64,000 nucleotides of DNA from assembly GCA_963969365.1 (NCBI GenBank), contig OZ017753.1, positions 1,488,001 to 1,552,000 on the forward strand, read 5' to 3'. The notes beneath the pieces are model-generated. The model was not told the origin of the DNA. It saw only the letters and a list, made by a program, of their open reading frames with translations, and did no database searches. Below, in pieces: positions 1 to 10,974 of the stretch (its first letter is position 1; each line of letters opens with the position of its first letter). The position numbers and the translations under genes are program-made. This DNA is from Asterochloris sp. CNOR1 (Eukaryota > Chlorophyta > Trebouxiophyceae > Trebouxiales > Trebouxiaceae).

Positions 1-147
1 GCCTAGCCACGCCCGCAGTGGCAAGTACCTGCTAGACAACAGAATGCAGGGCTTGACATCTGCCCCTTACAAGTGCCAAGAGGCTGCAGGGCTCTACTGC
101 TGTCACTCCACGGAGGGCGCCCCAGCACACATCGTGCAATAGCCCCT

Positions 148-3100
148 TCAGACAGCTGGGGGGCTGCACATCTCCTCTGACTGCCACTTTACAGGAGGCT
201 CGCCAGGCACGCAGCCCTCAGAACAGTCCTCAGTGCCCAGCATCCACTTCATAGTCCGCATCTTGTCCCCCTGAGGCGCAGTGGCCTCACAGTAGAAGCT
301 GGAGTCCTTCACGTTGGCGTGCAGAGTTGCGCGGTGGGGCCCATTGCGCCATGTGACCTGCAGCAGGCCAGATCTGAGCTACAGACGTGAGATGCAGCAC
401 ACCTACAAACCAAGTCGTGTAGGCGGCAAAGTGCAACGCTGCACAACTATGCAGATCTTCCCCTGTCGCCTGCAGCCTAACACCTTGTAAAGTGCACCAC
501 AAGCATTGCTGGAGTCAGCCATGCTGATGCAGGCATGAGCGAGGTAGACATGAGCAACAGAGGTTAGATTGTCCCCAACAACAGTATTTGACACTCAGAA
601 AGATGCAGCAAGTCAGTCACAGGATCGATGGCAAGCCCTGCATTTGGGTCATGCCATGGGGTGTCATGCCGGTGTGGCAGCATCATCAGGAAAACTTACC
701 TCAAGAAGCTCATCCTCATGCAAGTCTGCAACCTCCACCTGCAGGCAAACAGGGCAGGCTTTGAGATCACTGCGCTCGCACAGTTGAGCTTCAGCAGTGG
801 CGACAGCAGGAGGGCTATTTAGCTCATTGCCATGCACTGATGTCCGAGGCGATCAGGGTGCAAGCTCAAGCGGGAGGCCGGCTGGGCCCATGCAGGCGTC
901 TGAGTGCAGGCTCAGCAAGAAGCCAGTGGTTGGCCCATGCCCCTCTCATGCGCATGGATTGTGGTGGTATCAGAAGGGATCCCCACAGCTCCTGGCGCCC
1001 ACACAAGCTTGGGCAGGCTCAGTGCAGGGCATCTCACATCGCCCATGAAGGCCTCATGAGTGTTCCTGAAGCGACAGAGCTGCAGCAAGGCCTTGACGAC
1101 CGGCTGCTGCAGCGCTTCCTCAGCCTCCTTGACAGAGTAGCGGTGCCTGCAGCAGTTGTGACAGTGCTGGGGACACAGACAGGCGCGCAGTGCGACCACT
1201 GTCAGTGAAGCCAATGCAAGACCAGTCCAGGAGACGTCTTTGTGCAGGGCTGCACTAAAGGGGTGGTGCATGTAGCATCTGAAGCACACTGCTGACGAGG
1301 CTGCTCCAGCATGGTGCAGGCAGCAGGCAAGCAGGTCTTCAGCAGCAGAGCAATCTGTTGCTGGTGATGGCAGGCTTCACAGAAGCAGTCAATATCTCTG
1401 CACCCCTTCAGGCGGTCCTGAGAGGCAGCCTGCAGCAGGCAGAGACCTGGTGCTGCAGCCTGGAAATGCCGACACCATTGATGCAGTGTCAGCACAGAAA
1501 GTGCAGATGTCCCCAGACTTGCCTGTTGATGCCCCTGGGCCCCTGCTCCTCCACAGCGTCAAAGTCATTGGCGCCGGCCAGGAGACCGACGTAATAGATC
1601 TGCATGGTGACGCAGCCTTACCGTCAGCTTGTGCAGCACACCGCAGTGCATGACATGTCTGCGGCGTTGGCACACGCAGCAGCCTGAAGCATGGCCCTCT
1701 GCATGAGGGCAACAATTGACATGGGCACTACTGGGGGACTGTTCCAACTTTTTGTACAATGCTAAGGCAGGCAGCATATGAAATGTCATGCTTCCTTTGG
1801 GCACCTGTGCTGTCTCCATGTGACACGCAGGCAGCTGCATTGTTGGCAGAGACTTGCCTGACAAGTAGCAGGCAGCCGCCGCCACTTGAGCAAGAAAGCA
1901 GAATAAAAAGCACAGGGCTGTGGCCCCAGAAGGGACGCAGCAAGCAGCCCAGAAGTAAGCACAGCTCCTACCATTGGGATGCCGGGGGTGAAGAACTGGA
2001 TCACGCGGGCCAGCAGGTACGTCCTGGGGTTGCGCTCCACAGCTGAGAAGTAGGTGCAGTTGTACTGGTGCGGTCTCCCTGCAGATGGAGCATGCAGCAG
2101 CCTCAGCTGCTGGAGCCCGCATCGCTCTTTCAAAGGTTCAGAGGGGGTGGAGGGCAAGCTCTCCAGAGATCACTTGTGCTAGCAGCCCCACACAAAAGCT
2201 CAAGGACTGCGGGCTGCTGTGGTTGCATGACAGTGGCATTCCCAGCAAGGGGGGGGATACGCTCCTCAACCTGACATGACTGACGAACAGAGCAGACAGT
2301 CAATAGCAAAAACACATCCCAGAGCAGGCTGAGGCGACGCCATAAGCAGACAGCCATGTTTCAACCTGGAAGCACATACTAGTGCCAATGAACGCTCTGG
2401 CCAGTTTCAGGAAAGCAGGCAAGCAGGCAGCTGCCCACCATGATAGCTCTGGTCATCCTTGTGGTAAAAGTACCTGCAGGATTGCACCAGTCAGGCTGCA
2501 GGCACGTGTGTGGGAGACTGCAATTGTGGTTTTTGCCGGCTGCAAGTGATATCAGCAATGTGCCTGATGCATCTGGCGCAGGCTGCAGGTGCCCACATGC
2601 AGCCGCCCAAGCAGCAGCTGATGCGCGCTGCTGCACAAAAGACAGCAGCAGATTGCAGGCCTCACTTGAAGTTAGGGTTGCATCCCAGGCTCTCAGTGAC
2701 GACGTGCTGCAGCTGCTCCACATCTGCCACCTGCAGGGGTGGCCTGGGGTGATGTCAGCATGGCAACAGGTACCAATCAACGTGCTAGACCCCAGAGCCA
2801 TGAACAGCAAGCCTCAGCACTGTCAGGGCTATGCTGTGTCCAGATGATCCGTCAAGAGCTGTCATGCTGCTTGAACATCTCCTGCAAAGCTGAGTAGCAC
2901 AGTCATGTCGTGGACAACACAGACTCACATCTGTCAGGCCTGCAATGTCATCGATACCTAATCCATCGTGTGTATCCAACACTGTGATCTGTCGCCTGCA
3001 TGACACAAGGCAGCTCAAAAGGGTGATCCAAAAGGCACCTCTCAAAAGGCATGCTGCCAACAAAAGCGCAGCTTGCGATGCCTCGCTGTCAGAGATGGGA

Positions 3101-6100
3101 TGCCAAGGAGGTCAAGGTCACTGCTGAACATTGTTGATGGTTGGGCACACTCAAGCATTTGTTTTCAACCCGCAAGCACAGCTGGGCAGGTCAGCTTCAG
3201 GCTTGCCTGGGGCAGATTGTCAGCCAATGACGCAAATTTCTGGCTGTCTGGAAGGTGAAGGCGTGCAGCACCAGCAGGGGCAGCGCAAAGTCGTACACCT
3301 GCACAAATACACTCGATTTGATGCCAGCTCACAGCTGTCACAGTGTAGCAAACTGACCAGGTGATGTGCTGGTGGGTGCAGGTGCAAACTTGGCACGAGG
3401 TTGCAGACATGGGAGTAGCAAGCTCTGCAGCTCCAGCTTGCAGCGCGCACCTCAGGCCGTGTTTGGCAACCCAGCCAGCAAGGTGCACACACCGGGCTGC
3501 AGAGGTAGTTTGCTGCCTGTTCATTGCCATGAACAAGCTGTTGGAAACCACAACAATATGCACACTCTGCTCACCCAGTACCCCCGCTCTGCCAGCCGGA
3601 TGTTGGTCTCATACTCCTCATGCACTTCACACAAAATCCTGCAGCACAGCTGAACTCCATGAGTCACATAATTGCATGTTGCAGAAGCAGCTTTGCAGGA
3701 GCAACAAGAGCAGCCATGCAGCTGGAGCCGTGCTGGCTACGACGTGCCGTGTTGGGGGCAAGCAGTGCTCCACACATGCAAAGTAGCCATGCACTGTTTA
3801 TTCAGGAGGTGTCAATGCTGGGCAGGGCCCATTGCTGGGCAGCAAGGGGCGGCAAGCAGCCTGCTTCGCAGCAAGCAGGGCCAGCGCTGGTCGCGGCAGT
3901 CAGCCTCGTCCAGACATGAGTTACTCTGTGTTGTGGTCCTTGGAGTCTTCGCAGATCTTTGCAAGCAACTCCCAGGTCTCAGGCTCCTCGAAGAAGCACC
4001 TGTAGGACACACAACAGGTCTCACGGCAATGCTAGAGAGGCAGCCAGAAGGGGCCAGACCTGATGAGCATGCACACTACAGCCCGGATGCCTGCGCGCTG
4101 AGCCATGCTGAGCCTGAGCCATCACCCCCATGTGCTACCCCAAGCAGTCCATCAAAGGCACCCACATGCACAAGGGATGAGTCCACATCGTCAGGGCCAC
4201 CGTGCTGAAAGTACAGGTCAGTCGATGACAAGTGGTGCCCAATGCATCCCTGCCATGACATATATGCCCCTGCACACAAACAGCAACCCTCCTGAGACCA
4301 CCTGCAGACTGATGAGGTGCTGCCCACCTCGTACCAGCAGCCTTGGTGGCACAGCCACAGGCATCCAGCCTTACAATTCTTGGCCCCACAGCAGCTGCAA
4401 GAACATTGTGCACTGCCCACCTTTGGTAAGCCTTCTTGGTGGCACAGCTAAAGGCATGGAGCCTGCCCAGCTCGAGTTCAAGCTGGCCATCTGTAACAGG
4501 CAGGATTCCGTATTCTTGGCACACACCTGGTGTCAGCCTTCTTGGTGGCGTAGCCAAAAGCATCCAGCCTGACCAGCTTGGCCCCATGCGTTCCCAGAGC
4601 CTTGAGCGACTCCTTCACAAACTCCTGCCCACTGGCGCTGAAGGGGTCAATGTCAATCTGTTGCTCCCCAAAGGTACACCACAGGCGGTGCACGGAGCCA
4701 TCATTGCACTTGACCTCAATGACTGGGGCCTCAGGCTTGCGGGTGCGAATCATGGCCAGCTGGTCTGGGGATGGGTCACCTGTGCATGGCACCGAGCAGG
4801 CGTCAGCGACAGGCAAAAGGCTCAAAATGTCAGCCCTGGCTGCGGGCTGGTCGCTTGCAGACAGAGGACGCTTTCCTAAATGCGCTCAAGCCAACAATCA
4901 TGTCTGCGCATTAGGGACCAGGGCCGCCATAGGCCTTGAAACAGGCCCACACATGCTGGACATGCAAGGTGCAGATTCAGCGTCAGCAGCTCTACGCCTC
5001 GAAGGGCAGAGGCATGGCACTCACATTTCCCCCAGATGCGCTCCCAGCTGACAAACAGGTCTGCAAACTTAGACTTGGCCCCATGCTCCTTGAAGTCCTT
5101 GAACTCAGCTGAGCCTGGAGAGATGTGGTTGACCATAAATTCCAGCATCAGATCATACTTCTGCAGCAGGGGAACGACATGGTACAGCAGCAGCAACAGC
5201 AGGTGGTGAGGCCCCACTGATATGCACCCAAATTGAGCTCCGAGGGGTGCAGTCCACAGCCTGCTGCTTGATCGCCTCGCCATGACTCCGCCAGCATGGC
5301 TCCGCCAGCAACCTCCAGCCTGCTGCAGATGAGACCTTGGGGACACAGAACATGGCTTGCAAGTCCCCAAGACATTGCACGCCTGGGCACACCAGTGTAT
5401 CATCCCTTCCACATCAAGCAGTGCTTTTGCCCACCCTATGCTCTGCAGTGCTCCTGGTGGATGCAGCTGCCCCCAACCACCTCTGCCAGGCTCTCAGCAC
5501 CCTCCCAGCTGCGAGCACTACACACTTGATGTGCTGCAGTCATCTCTGCGCACCTCTGCAAGCCTCTCGACATCTTTCCAGGTGCCCATGTCGGGATCGA
5601 TCTCCTTGTAGGTGGTGGGTGCAAAGCCGCCATCACCAGTTGAGGGGTACACTGGCAGCAGGTGCAAGCCTGAGATAGCTCCTGCACAACAGTCACTGCA
5701 TGAGCAGAAAGATATGGCGGGCAGCTGACGATGCAGCATGATCTGGAGCTACTGAATTTGCGAGTACCAAAAACATGGCCTTTGCAGGATTGCAGCCCAC
5801 TCCCTGCCTTCCCACACGCAGTATGCAGCAGAGCAACACATAGCACCTACCCTCCAAGTTTTTGTCCATGAAGGCCTCCAAGTCCTTCAGGTTGTTACCG
5901 ATGTGATGCCCATACGCAGACAGCTGTACCTGCATGTCCATTTGGCACCAGCTCGAACTGCAGTACATTGCCAAAGCGACCTTGCAGCCTCTTAACGCAT
6001 AGCCCCAGCCCTCTCGTGTGAGAGCAAATAAAGTCTCCCACCTGGTTCTTGAGGCCTCCAGAGTGTCCATCCAAGCGCTGCCTGGGAAAGGGATTCTCTG

Positions 6101-6282
6101 CTTTGCGCTGCACACATGGTGGGCAATGTGCGCTGTGATGTACTCTAGCCTCCTGAGATGCATGCATGTAGAAGTTTGCTCACCTTCATTTCACGAGACA
6201 TGCGCCCTATTTCGGTGAATGGCCTCTGGTCACTGCTGCTGCCATTGGCAGAAGCACCGTTGGAGCTGTCAGCAGCAGCCAT
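148..6282 (-). CDS. Sucrose phosphorylase (GH13 subfamily 18), multi-exon
   Basis: Phosphorolyses sucrose to glucose-1-phosphate and fructose; a related sugar-glycoside phosphorylase of the same subfamily is possible. Exons read: 6184-6282, 6042-6107, 5851-5929, 5554-5681, 5025-5160, 4527-4779, 3925-3999, 3575-3638, 3207-3298, 2929-2995, 2666-2730, one unplaced short exon, 1972-2078, 1523-1599, 1038-1146, 148-357; a further small exon may lie between 1038 and 357. About 550 aa. Family signatures are clear: LLPVYPSTGDGGFAP near the N-terminus, then MVNHISPGSAEF. All three catalytic residues are present: nucleophile Asp in VRLDAFGYATKK, acid/base Glu in LCEVHEEY, and the second Asp of VLDTHDGLG. 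No signal peptide is evident, so a cytosolic enzyme is likely. Two introns appear to use GC donors (after 3207 and 1523). The family is mainly bacterial, so ancient transfer followed by intron gain is an inference. Start: first ATG of a short Ser/Asn-rich leader. Confidence 0.88.
4325..4595 (-). repeat. Exon-edge echo array in the sucrose phosphorylase gene
   Basis: The 3' edge of the exon ending at 4527 encodes VRLDAFGYATKKADTR and is followed by a GT donor. Two decayed copies lie downstream in the same intron. The copy at about 4420-4480 reads RLHAFSCATKKAYQRW; the copy at about 4325-4392 reads VRLDACGCATKAAGTRW. Each keeps an AGGTGGG donor-like sequence. The true exon is the right-hand copy, because only it joins in phase to the CFFEEPETWELL exon at 3925-3999. 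Confidence 0.85.
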
Positions 6283-6887
6283 GGGGCAGCTGTGCCCTCC
6301 TCTGAAAGCCCTGCACCACAGCATGCATGCAGTCTGATCTGGAAGGCAGAAACCACTCTTCGTTATACTGCAGCTATGAGATCAAGGCACTTACCGTAAC
6401 GCTGTGTTTTCACGAAACCGGAATGCTGCAGCTGGCCTAGGTCTGCCCAAAGGCGAGTGCATGCGCAAGCAGGAGTGTTGCACACTGCAGCCGACCTTGA
6501 TCGGTCACAGCTGCAATCAGCAAGTTTTGCTTGCTAGGTTACGTCTCCTGTTGTTTTCTCGGAAAAACAAAAAGAGAATTCTTTGTGCCTCTTCTCAATA
6601 GTCACACAATGGGGAGGTACCGCACATTGAATGCCTGCCCTGCTTGCAGCTGTCAATTTGGGAACATTCCGGCATTGGAAGGACATGCAATGGGACAGGA
6701 GGTGAAATGCCTCTTCCTTTGGTGGCTCATAATTGCACTTCAGCTGACACAAGCGGGGGAGGGCCAGAACCAAGTTTCGAAAACAGACTAGACACCGCCT
6801 TCTCCATGGAGGCAGCGGCGGGGGAGGTGCATGTTATGAGCGCTGTGCAAAGATCGGCAACCTCCAGCAGCGCATCAGTGATCAGGA
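6283..6887. other. Intergenic, about 600 bp
   Basis: Lies between the sucrose phosphorylase start codon and the stop codon of the next minus-strand gene. It should hold the promoter and 5' leader of the phosphorylase and the 3' end of its neighbour. I see no convincing exon, RNA gene or repeat in it. Confidence 0.5.
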
Positions 6888-8782
6888 TCACACTGCAGGC
6901 GCACAGAGTCTCAGTTCTGGCAGTTTGTGGGCATGAGCAGCACAGCGCAGCAAACAGTTTCTCAGCCCCTCCTGGCTGTCATGCAGAAGCTCAAGCCCTG
7001 ACCTTTCTGCCAAGCGTGCGGCCGCTCTTTCTAGCTCTGGGCTCACAGCGCGGCTGCCTGCATCATCGCCGGCGGCTGCCTCCCACACGGAGCTCAGGTC
7101 GCCATCATCTATCATGCTGCTGGCTGCAGCCTGCACCGCATCCCAAGCCTGGGCTGCCACATCCCCCACCGCTGCACGGCACAGGACGCATCCGTTCATC
7201 CAACAAGCTTGTTGGACACACCGGGACGAAGTCGGCTGCTTCATGCAGGCTGGGCAGCTTCGTCTTGCTGATGCTTATGTTCAAGGGCATGCCCCACAAG
7301 CAGGCATTTTGAGCTGTTGTGACAGGGAGTCGGGAGCTGGCCTTGTCTCTTTGCCTCATCCACAGCACTCAGCAGATTGAGGAAGCCCACACCTCAGGAC
7401 ACCCTCGATGAGGGCATATGAGGCGCTCCCCAATCAGCCACACATTACCTGCCAGGGCCGGCTCGGCCTGCCGCATGGGCTCCGCAGGCAGCAAGTTAGG
7501 GAAGGGGGCCTCACTCTGCAGCCAGAAGTCCCCTCGGCTGGATCCTGACCCTGCATATGCATGCCATGATGGACAGGCTTAGCCATCGACGTACACTCAT
7601 CAAGTCCTGCAGGAGAGCGTGACATTGGACAGCGTCCAACTTGTTCAGTACCTAGAGGCAGCAGGCAACCGAAGCCCCAAGAACAATCTCTGCCTTGAGA
7701 TTACAACGTGGGCTTGCCAAATCATACTGCCCTGTTGGCAACCAAGGCCCTGCTGCCTGCCCACGCAATGCTCGGTGCCAGCCCAGCTGTTGCACTGTGC
7801 GACAAGCCTCCTCCAGCGAACATGAACAGCGAGAGGCACATTTGTCCAAAACTCGAGGGCCCCATCTGCGGAGGCAGCTCAGTCAGCACTGTGAAGGCCG
7901 GTGACCTGCATGCCGGAAGCGCAGCGCCTCATCTGTGGAAGCTCGCTCCTCCCCTGAGGAGCGGGTGGTGGTGAAGTCGACACCTTCACGCCAGCGCCGG
8001 GCATTCTGGCGGCGCAGGGACCGGTGAGCAGCCCGGCGTCGGCTCACACTGCTGGAAATGAGGTCGGGGCCAGCTTCTGCCTCAAACTCGCTCTGCCAGG
8101 GCTGCTGCTGCCGCTGGGCTGTCTGAGGGCCTGCGCCAGCCTCTGTTTCTACAGAGCCCGCAGCCTCCGCAAGACCGGCAGTGGAAGGCATGCTCTGCCT
8201 GGGCTGCGGCTGCTGCGTGAAAAGGGGGGCTGCAAGTGCCTGTGAAAGGGTTGTAGGTTGGCTGGCTGGTGTTGCACTCAAGCCAGAGGAGCTGCTGCCG
8301 TTGCTCTGCTGCCTTGAAGGGGGCAGCACCTCGCCTGCGCTAAGGAAGCCTGCTGGGATAGGGGTCTCCACATGCTGTGCACTGCCAGAGCAGACAGGCC
8401 CTGCAGCCCAGCACTAGCGGGTCAGCAGCACTGACATCAGCCCACAAGGTGGACAGTTTGCAAACCCACCTAGAGATGCTTGAACAGCCTGCACAGTCCT
8501 GCTGGCCCATTTCTCCTCCAGTACCTGCCAGATAGCTGCTGGATGCGCCGCAGCCAATGCAGCCAGCTGGGAGTGGCAGCGATGCAGCACTCGTGCCTTC
8601 AGGTCGCCAGGCTGCCGCAGGGGAGAGCTATCAGCACCCACACCTATCTGGACACCTCCGCAGGGCATCTGTATCACCACCAGGCTCTGCGCACAGGAAG
8701 TCATTGCTCCCTGCACGGCGTGCAGAAAGCCACCCGTGAATGAGGCCTCTGAAGCCGGTAGGTCCACATTTACAGCAGTCAT
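6888..8782 (-). CDS. Unrecognised protein, multi-exon
   Basis: Not recognised. Likely exons: 8470-8782 (ATG at 8782, starts MTAVNVDLPASEASFTGG), 7906-8400 (low-complexity Ser/Gln/Pro then an Arg-rich SRRRAAHRSLRRQNARRW segment), 7595-7651 (VLNKLDAVQCHALLQDLM), 7449-7515 (SEAPFPNLLPAEPMRQAEP) and 6888-7171 (helical, Ala/Leu-rich, ending KLPELRLCAPAV then a stop). About 400 aa. The last three exons join in phase, but the junction between 7906 and 7651 is off by one base in my reading, so one boundary is wrong or an exon is missing. No membrane segment or signal peptide is visible. The basic patch followed by helices would suit a nuclear or RNA-associated adaptor, which is a guess. Confidence 0.5.
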
Positions 8783-8998
8783 TGCCCACTTGCACTCCTG
8801 TGGGAACCGGCCGTTCTGATCTGCCGTCAGTTATCGTGCTCGACATTGCCGACACAATCAGGAGCTTCACGGCAAGACCTCAGTGTCATCAATTTGGCAG
8901 CATAACGATTTCGGTTCCCAAAAGGTCAAGTTCATGATGCACACACGGTGGGATGTAACGGCCAACTCCACGAGGTATCAGCCCAATATTCGCCTGTA

Positions 8999-10505
8999 TC
9001 ACCGCCTGCAGCAGGAGCAGGCATTTTGAACAGTAAAGCACTGGAAGGTGTGATGCCAATGCTGAACATGTGCGGCTTGCCTGTATACGGGCATGCTCTT
9101 CCTAAAGACATCCTTGTCCTCGTCAGACACCTGTGGCCCCTCCTGGCTGCTGGGCGATGCTTCCTTGAAGCGGCGCCTGCTCCCACAACCCAGGCTTTTC
9201 CGGGTGTCGACGCCAGTGTCTGCGTTGACTCCAGATGCATAGCGGCACAAGGCCTGCAGTACCACCATATGTGCCGTTGAGCTGATGCCCCTCCCTCAAG
9301 GTGCTGGGCGTGGGATGGCGCTGGCTCAACAACGCTGCTGGCCACTCACGATTTGTTGGGTCCTGTCCACCAGGGCGTTTGTGAAGTCTGCTCCCTCGAT
9401 GTTTGCATCTTTGAAGTCACTCCTGCATGCAGTGTCAGACAGCAGTGCCAGACAGCAGTGTCAGACAACAGTGCCAGACAGCAGTGTCAGACAGCAGGAG
9501 GACGACACTGGGCAAGGCATGCCTTACAGAGGTGCTGTAGCTGACAGGCAGGCTTATAGTGCCCAAACATGTGGCTCCCCACCTGGTGAAGACTGCCCTT
9601 GTGAGGTTGGCATTCTTCAAGTTGGCCCCCACAATGACAGCCCTGTCCATCAGGCTGTCGCTCAGGTTGGCACCCTGCAGTGCAAGGTGGGTGATAGATG
9701 GGCAGCAACATATAGCACTGGTGTAGGGGGCGCTCCCGGCAGACGCGCTTGCCAGGTGACAGTTGTGTAACACAAGCCAGCCTCACAGATAGAGCTCAAG
9801 ATGGTCCATGAGACGCTCCCTCACGCTCACCTCAAAGTTGGCCTTGGCTGTGACAGCCTTGATGAAGTAAGTCCCCTGCAGGTTGGCGCCCTTGAAGTTG
9901 GCATTCCTGCAGTCTGCTGATGTGAAGTTGGAGCGACGCAGATCCTGCAGGCCAAAATCTGATCAGTGGTGTGCGATGTGCAAATTGAGGCATGTACAGA
10001 GGCGAGCTTGTACTGAGGTGAGCCTGCCTGTCCAGTAAAATCCTTGCCATTCAGGTCTGCTTCTCCGTACTGCAGCAGCAGCAAAGGGACGGTCAGGCAT
10101 CTGTGCAGGATGTCGTAGAGCTGTGCATCAGCTGGGCCACCGCCGCACCTGCTGTGCAGTTCCCACGTTAAACTCTCCGCCAGCTGCTGCTTCTAGGGCG
10201 CTGCATGGACATGACTGTTGCATTGTGACTGAACTCATGACTTGCTACGCAAGCAGCAAAGTGGGACACAACGCTCACTTAAGATCGGCAAGTGCTGCTG
10301 GCGTAAAAGCGAAAAGTGCAGCCACAACAGCTGCAGCTATGGCCTTCTGGGGAGCTTGCTGCTGCCTGGGTGCTTTTGCAGCTGAGCATTGCACTCTAAA
10401 GCTTGAACACTTCTGTGGTGTCAAACGTATTGCAGGCCGTGCAAGCTCGATTCCAGATCGACTCTGAAGGGATCCTATTGCTCTCATGTGAGGAGAAAAC
10501 ACCAT
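8999..10505 (-). CDS. Thylakoid lumenal pentapeptide-repeat protein (TL17-like)
   Basis: Exons: from ATG at 10505 to about 10275, 10149-10200, 10028-10069, 9831-9944, 9583-9674, 9350-9422 and from about 9255. The N-terminus is a bipartite plastid/thylakoid leader: an Arg/Ser-rich stretch, then AIAAAVVAALFAFTPAALA, a typical lumenal cleavage region. Then come A(D/N)LXX pentapeptides such as ADLNGKDF, ANFKGANLQG, ANLSDSLMDR, ANLKNANLTR and ANIEGADF, followed by TRKSLGCGSRRRFKEASPS. This order matches the green-lineage lumenal pentapeptide protein of about 17 kDa, a right-handed beta-helix of unknown biochemical role. The intron after 10028 starts with GC. The 3' end is uncertain: unspliced, the frame stops at 8999, but the last exon may end just after MPVYR. 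Confidence 0.82.
9430..9494. repeat. Minisatellite, five 13-bp units, at a 3' splice site
   Basis: Five tandem copies of CAGTGYCAGACAR fill the end of a TL17-gene intron. On the transcribed (minus) strand the array sits within about 10 nt upstream of the acceptor of the exon starting at 9422. Each unit reads CTGTCTGRCACTG there; three of the five contain CTGAC, a good match to a branch-point sequence. Confidence 0.9.
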
Positions 10506-10974
10506 GGCCAAACTATAACGGATCCGCGTAGGTCAATTGAAATATAAATCCAACAGACATTGAAATTGCTAAACGACTAGCAGTGGAGCAAGGAAGTGAG
10601 GCAACCGCGATGTGTCAGGAAGGGTGTGACTGTGCTCACCAGTTTATGCGCCATGACTTTCATGCGGCGTTTGCAATCGCTTTCTGAGGGAGAGCCAGCT
10701 GAAGCCTCTAAAGTTGACATTTTGAATGTCCAATGACTGGGGTTGGAAATTCAATGGACTGACAACTTAAATGGCGCCAGCTGAGAGACCCCAACCAAGT
10801 CTGCAGCTGAGCCAGGCCCGCATGGAGCCTGCCTCACACCTCTGCACACCTGATGCTGCCCCCAGTGCACACCCCAATGCTGCGCCACATATAATTTTGC
10901 CTGTCCACTGCTGCTCAGCTCAATTCAGCTAGTGTCAATGTCAAGTCAGCAGCAGCAAGTGTCAATTCAGCAGT
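10506..10974. other. Intergenic, about 470 bp
   Basis: Lies between the TL17-like start and the syntaxin stop codon. It is more AT-rich than its flanks and should hold the TL17-like promoter and the syntaxin 3' UTR. A short irregular repeat of the type GTCAATTCAGC/GTCAAGTCAGC lies at about 10920-10975. No gene seen. Confidence 0.5.

Noticed and set aside
9430-9494. Regular short repeats resembling a CRISPR array
   Set aside because: Units are 13 bp, contiguous, without spacers, and inside a eukaryotic intron: a minisatellite.
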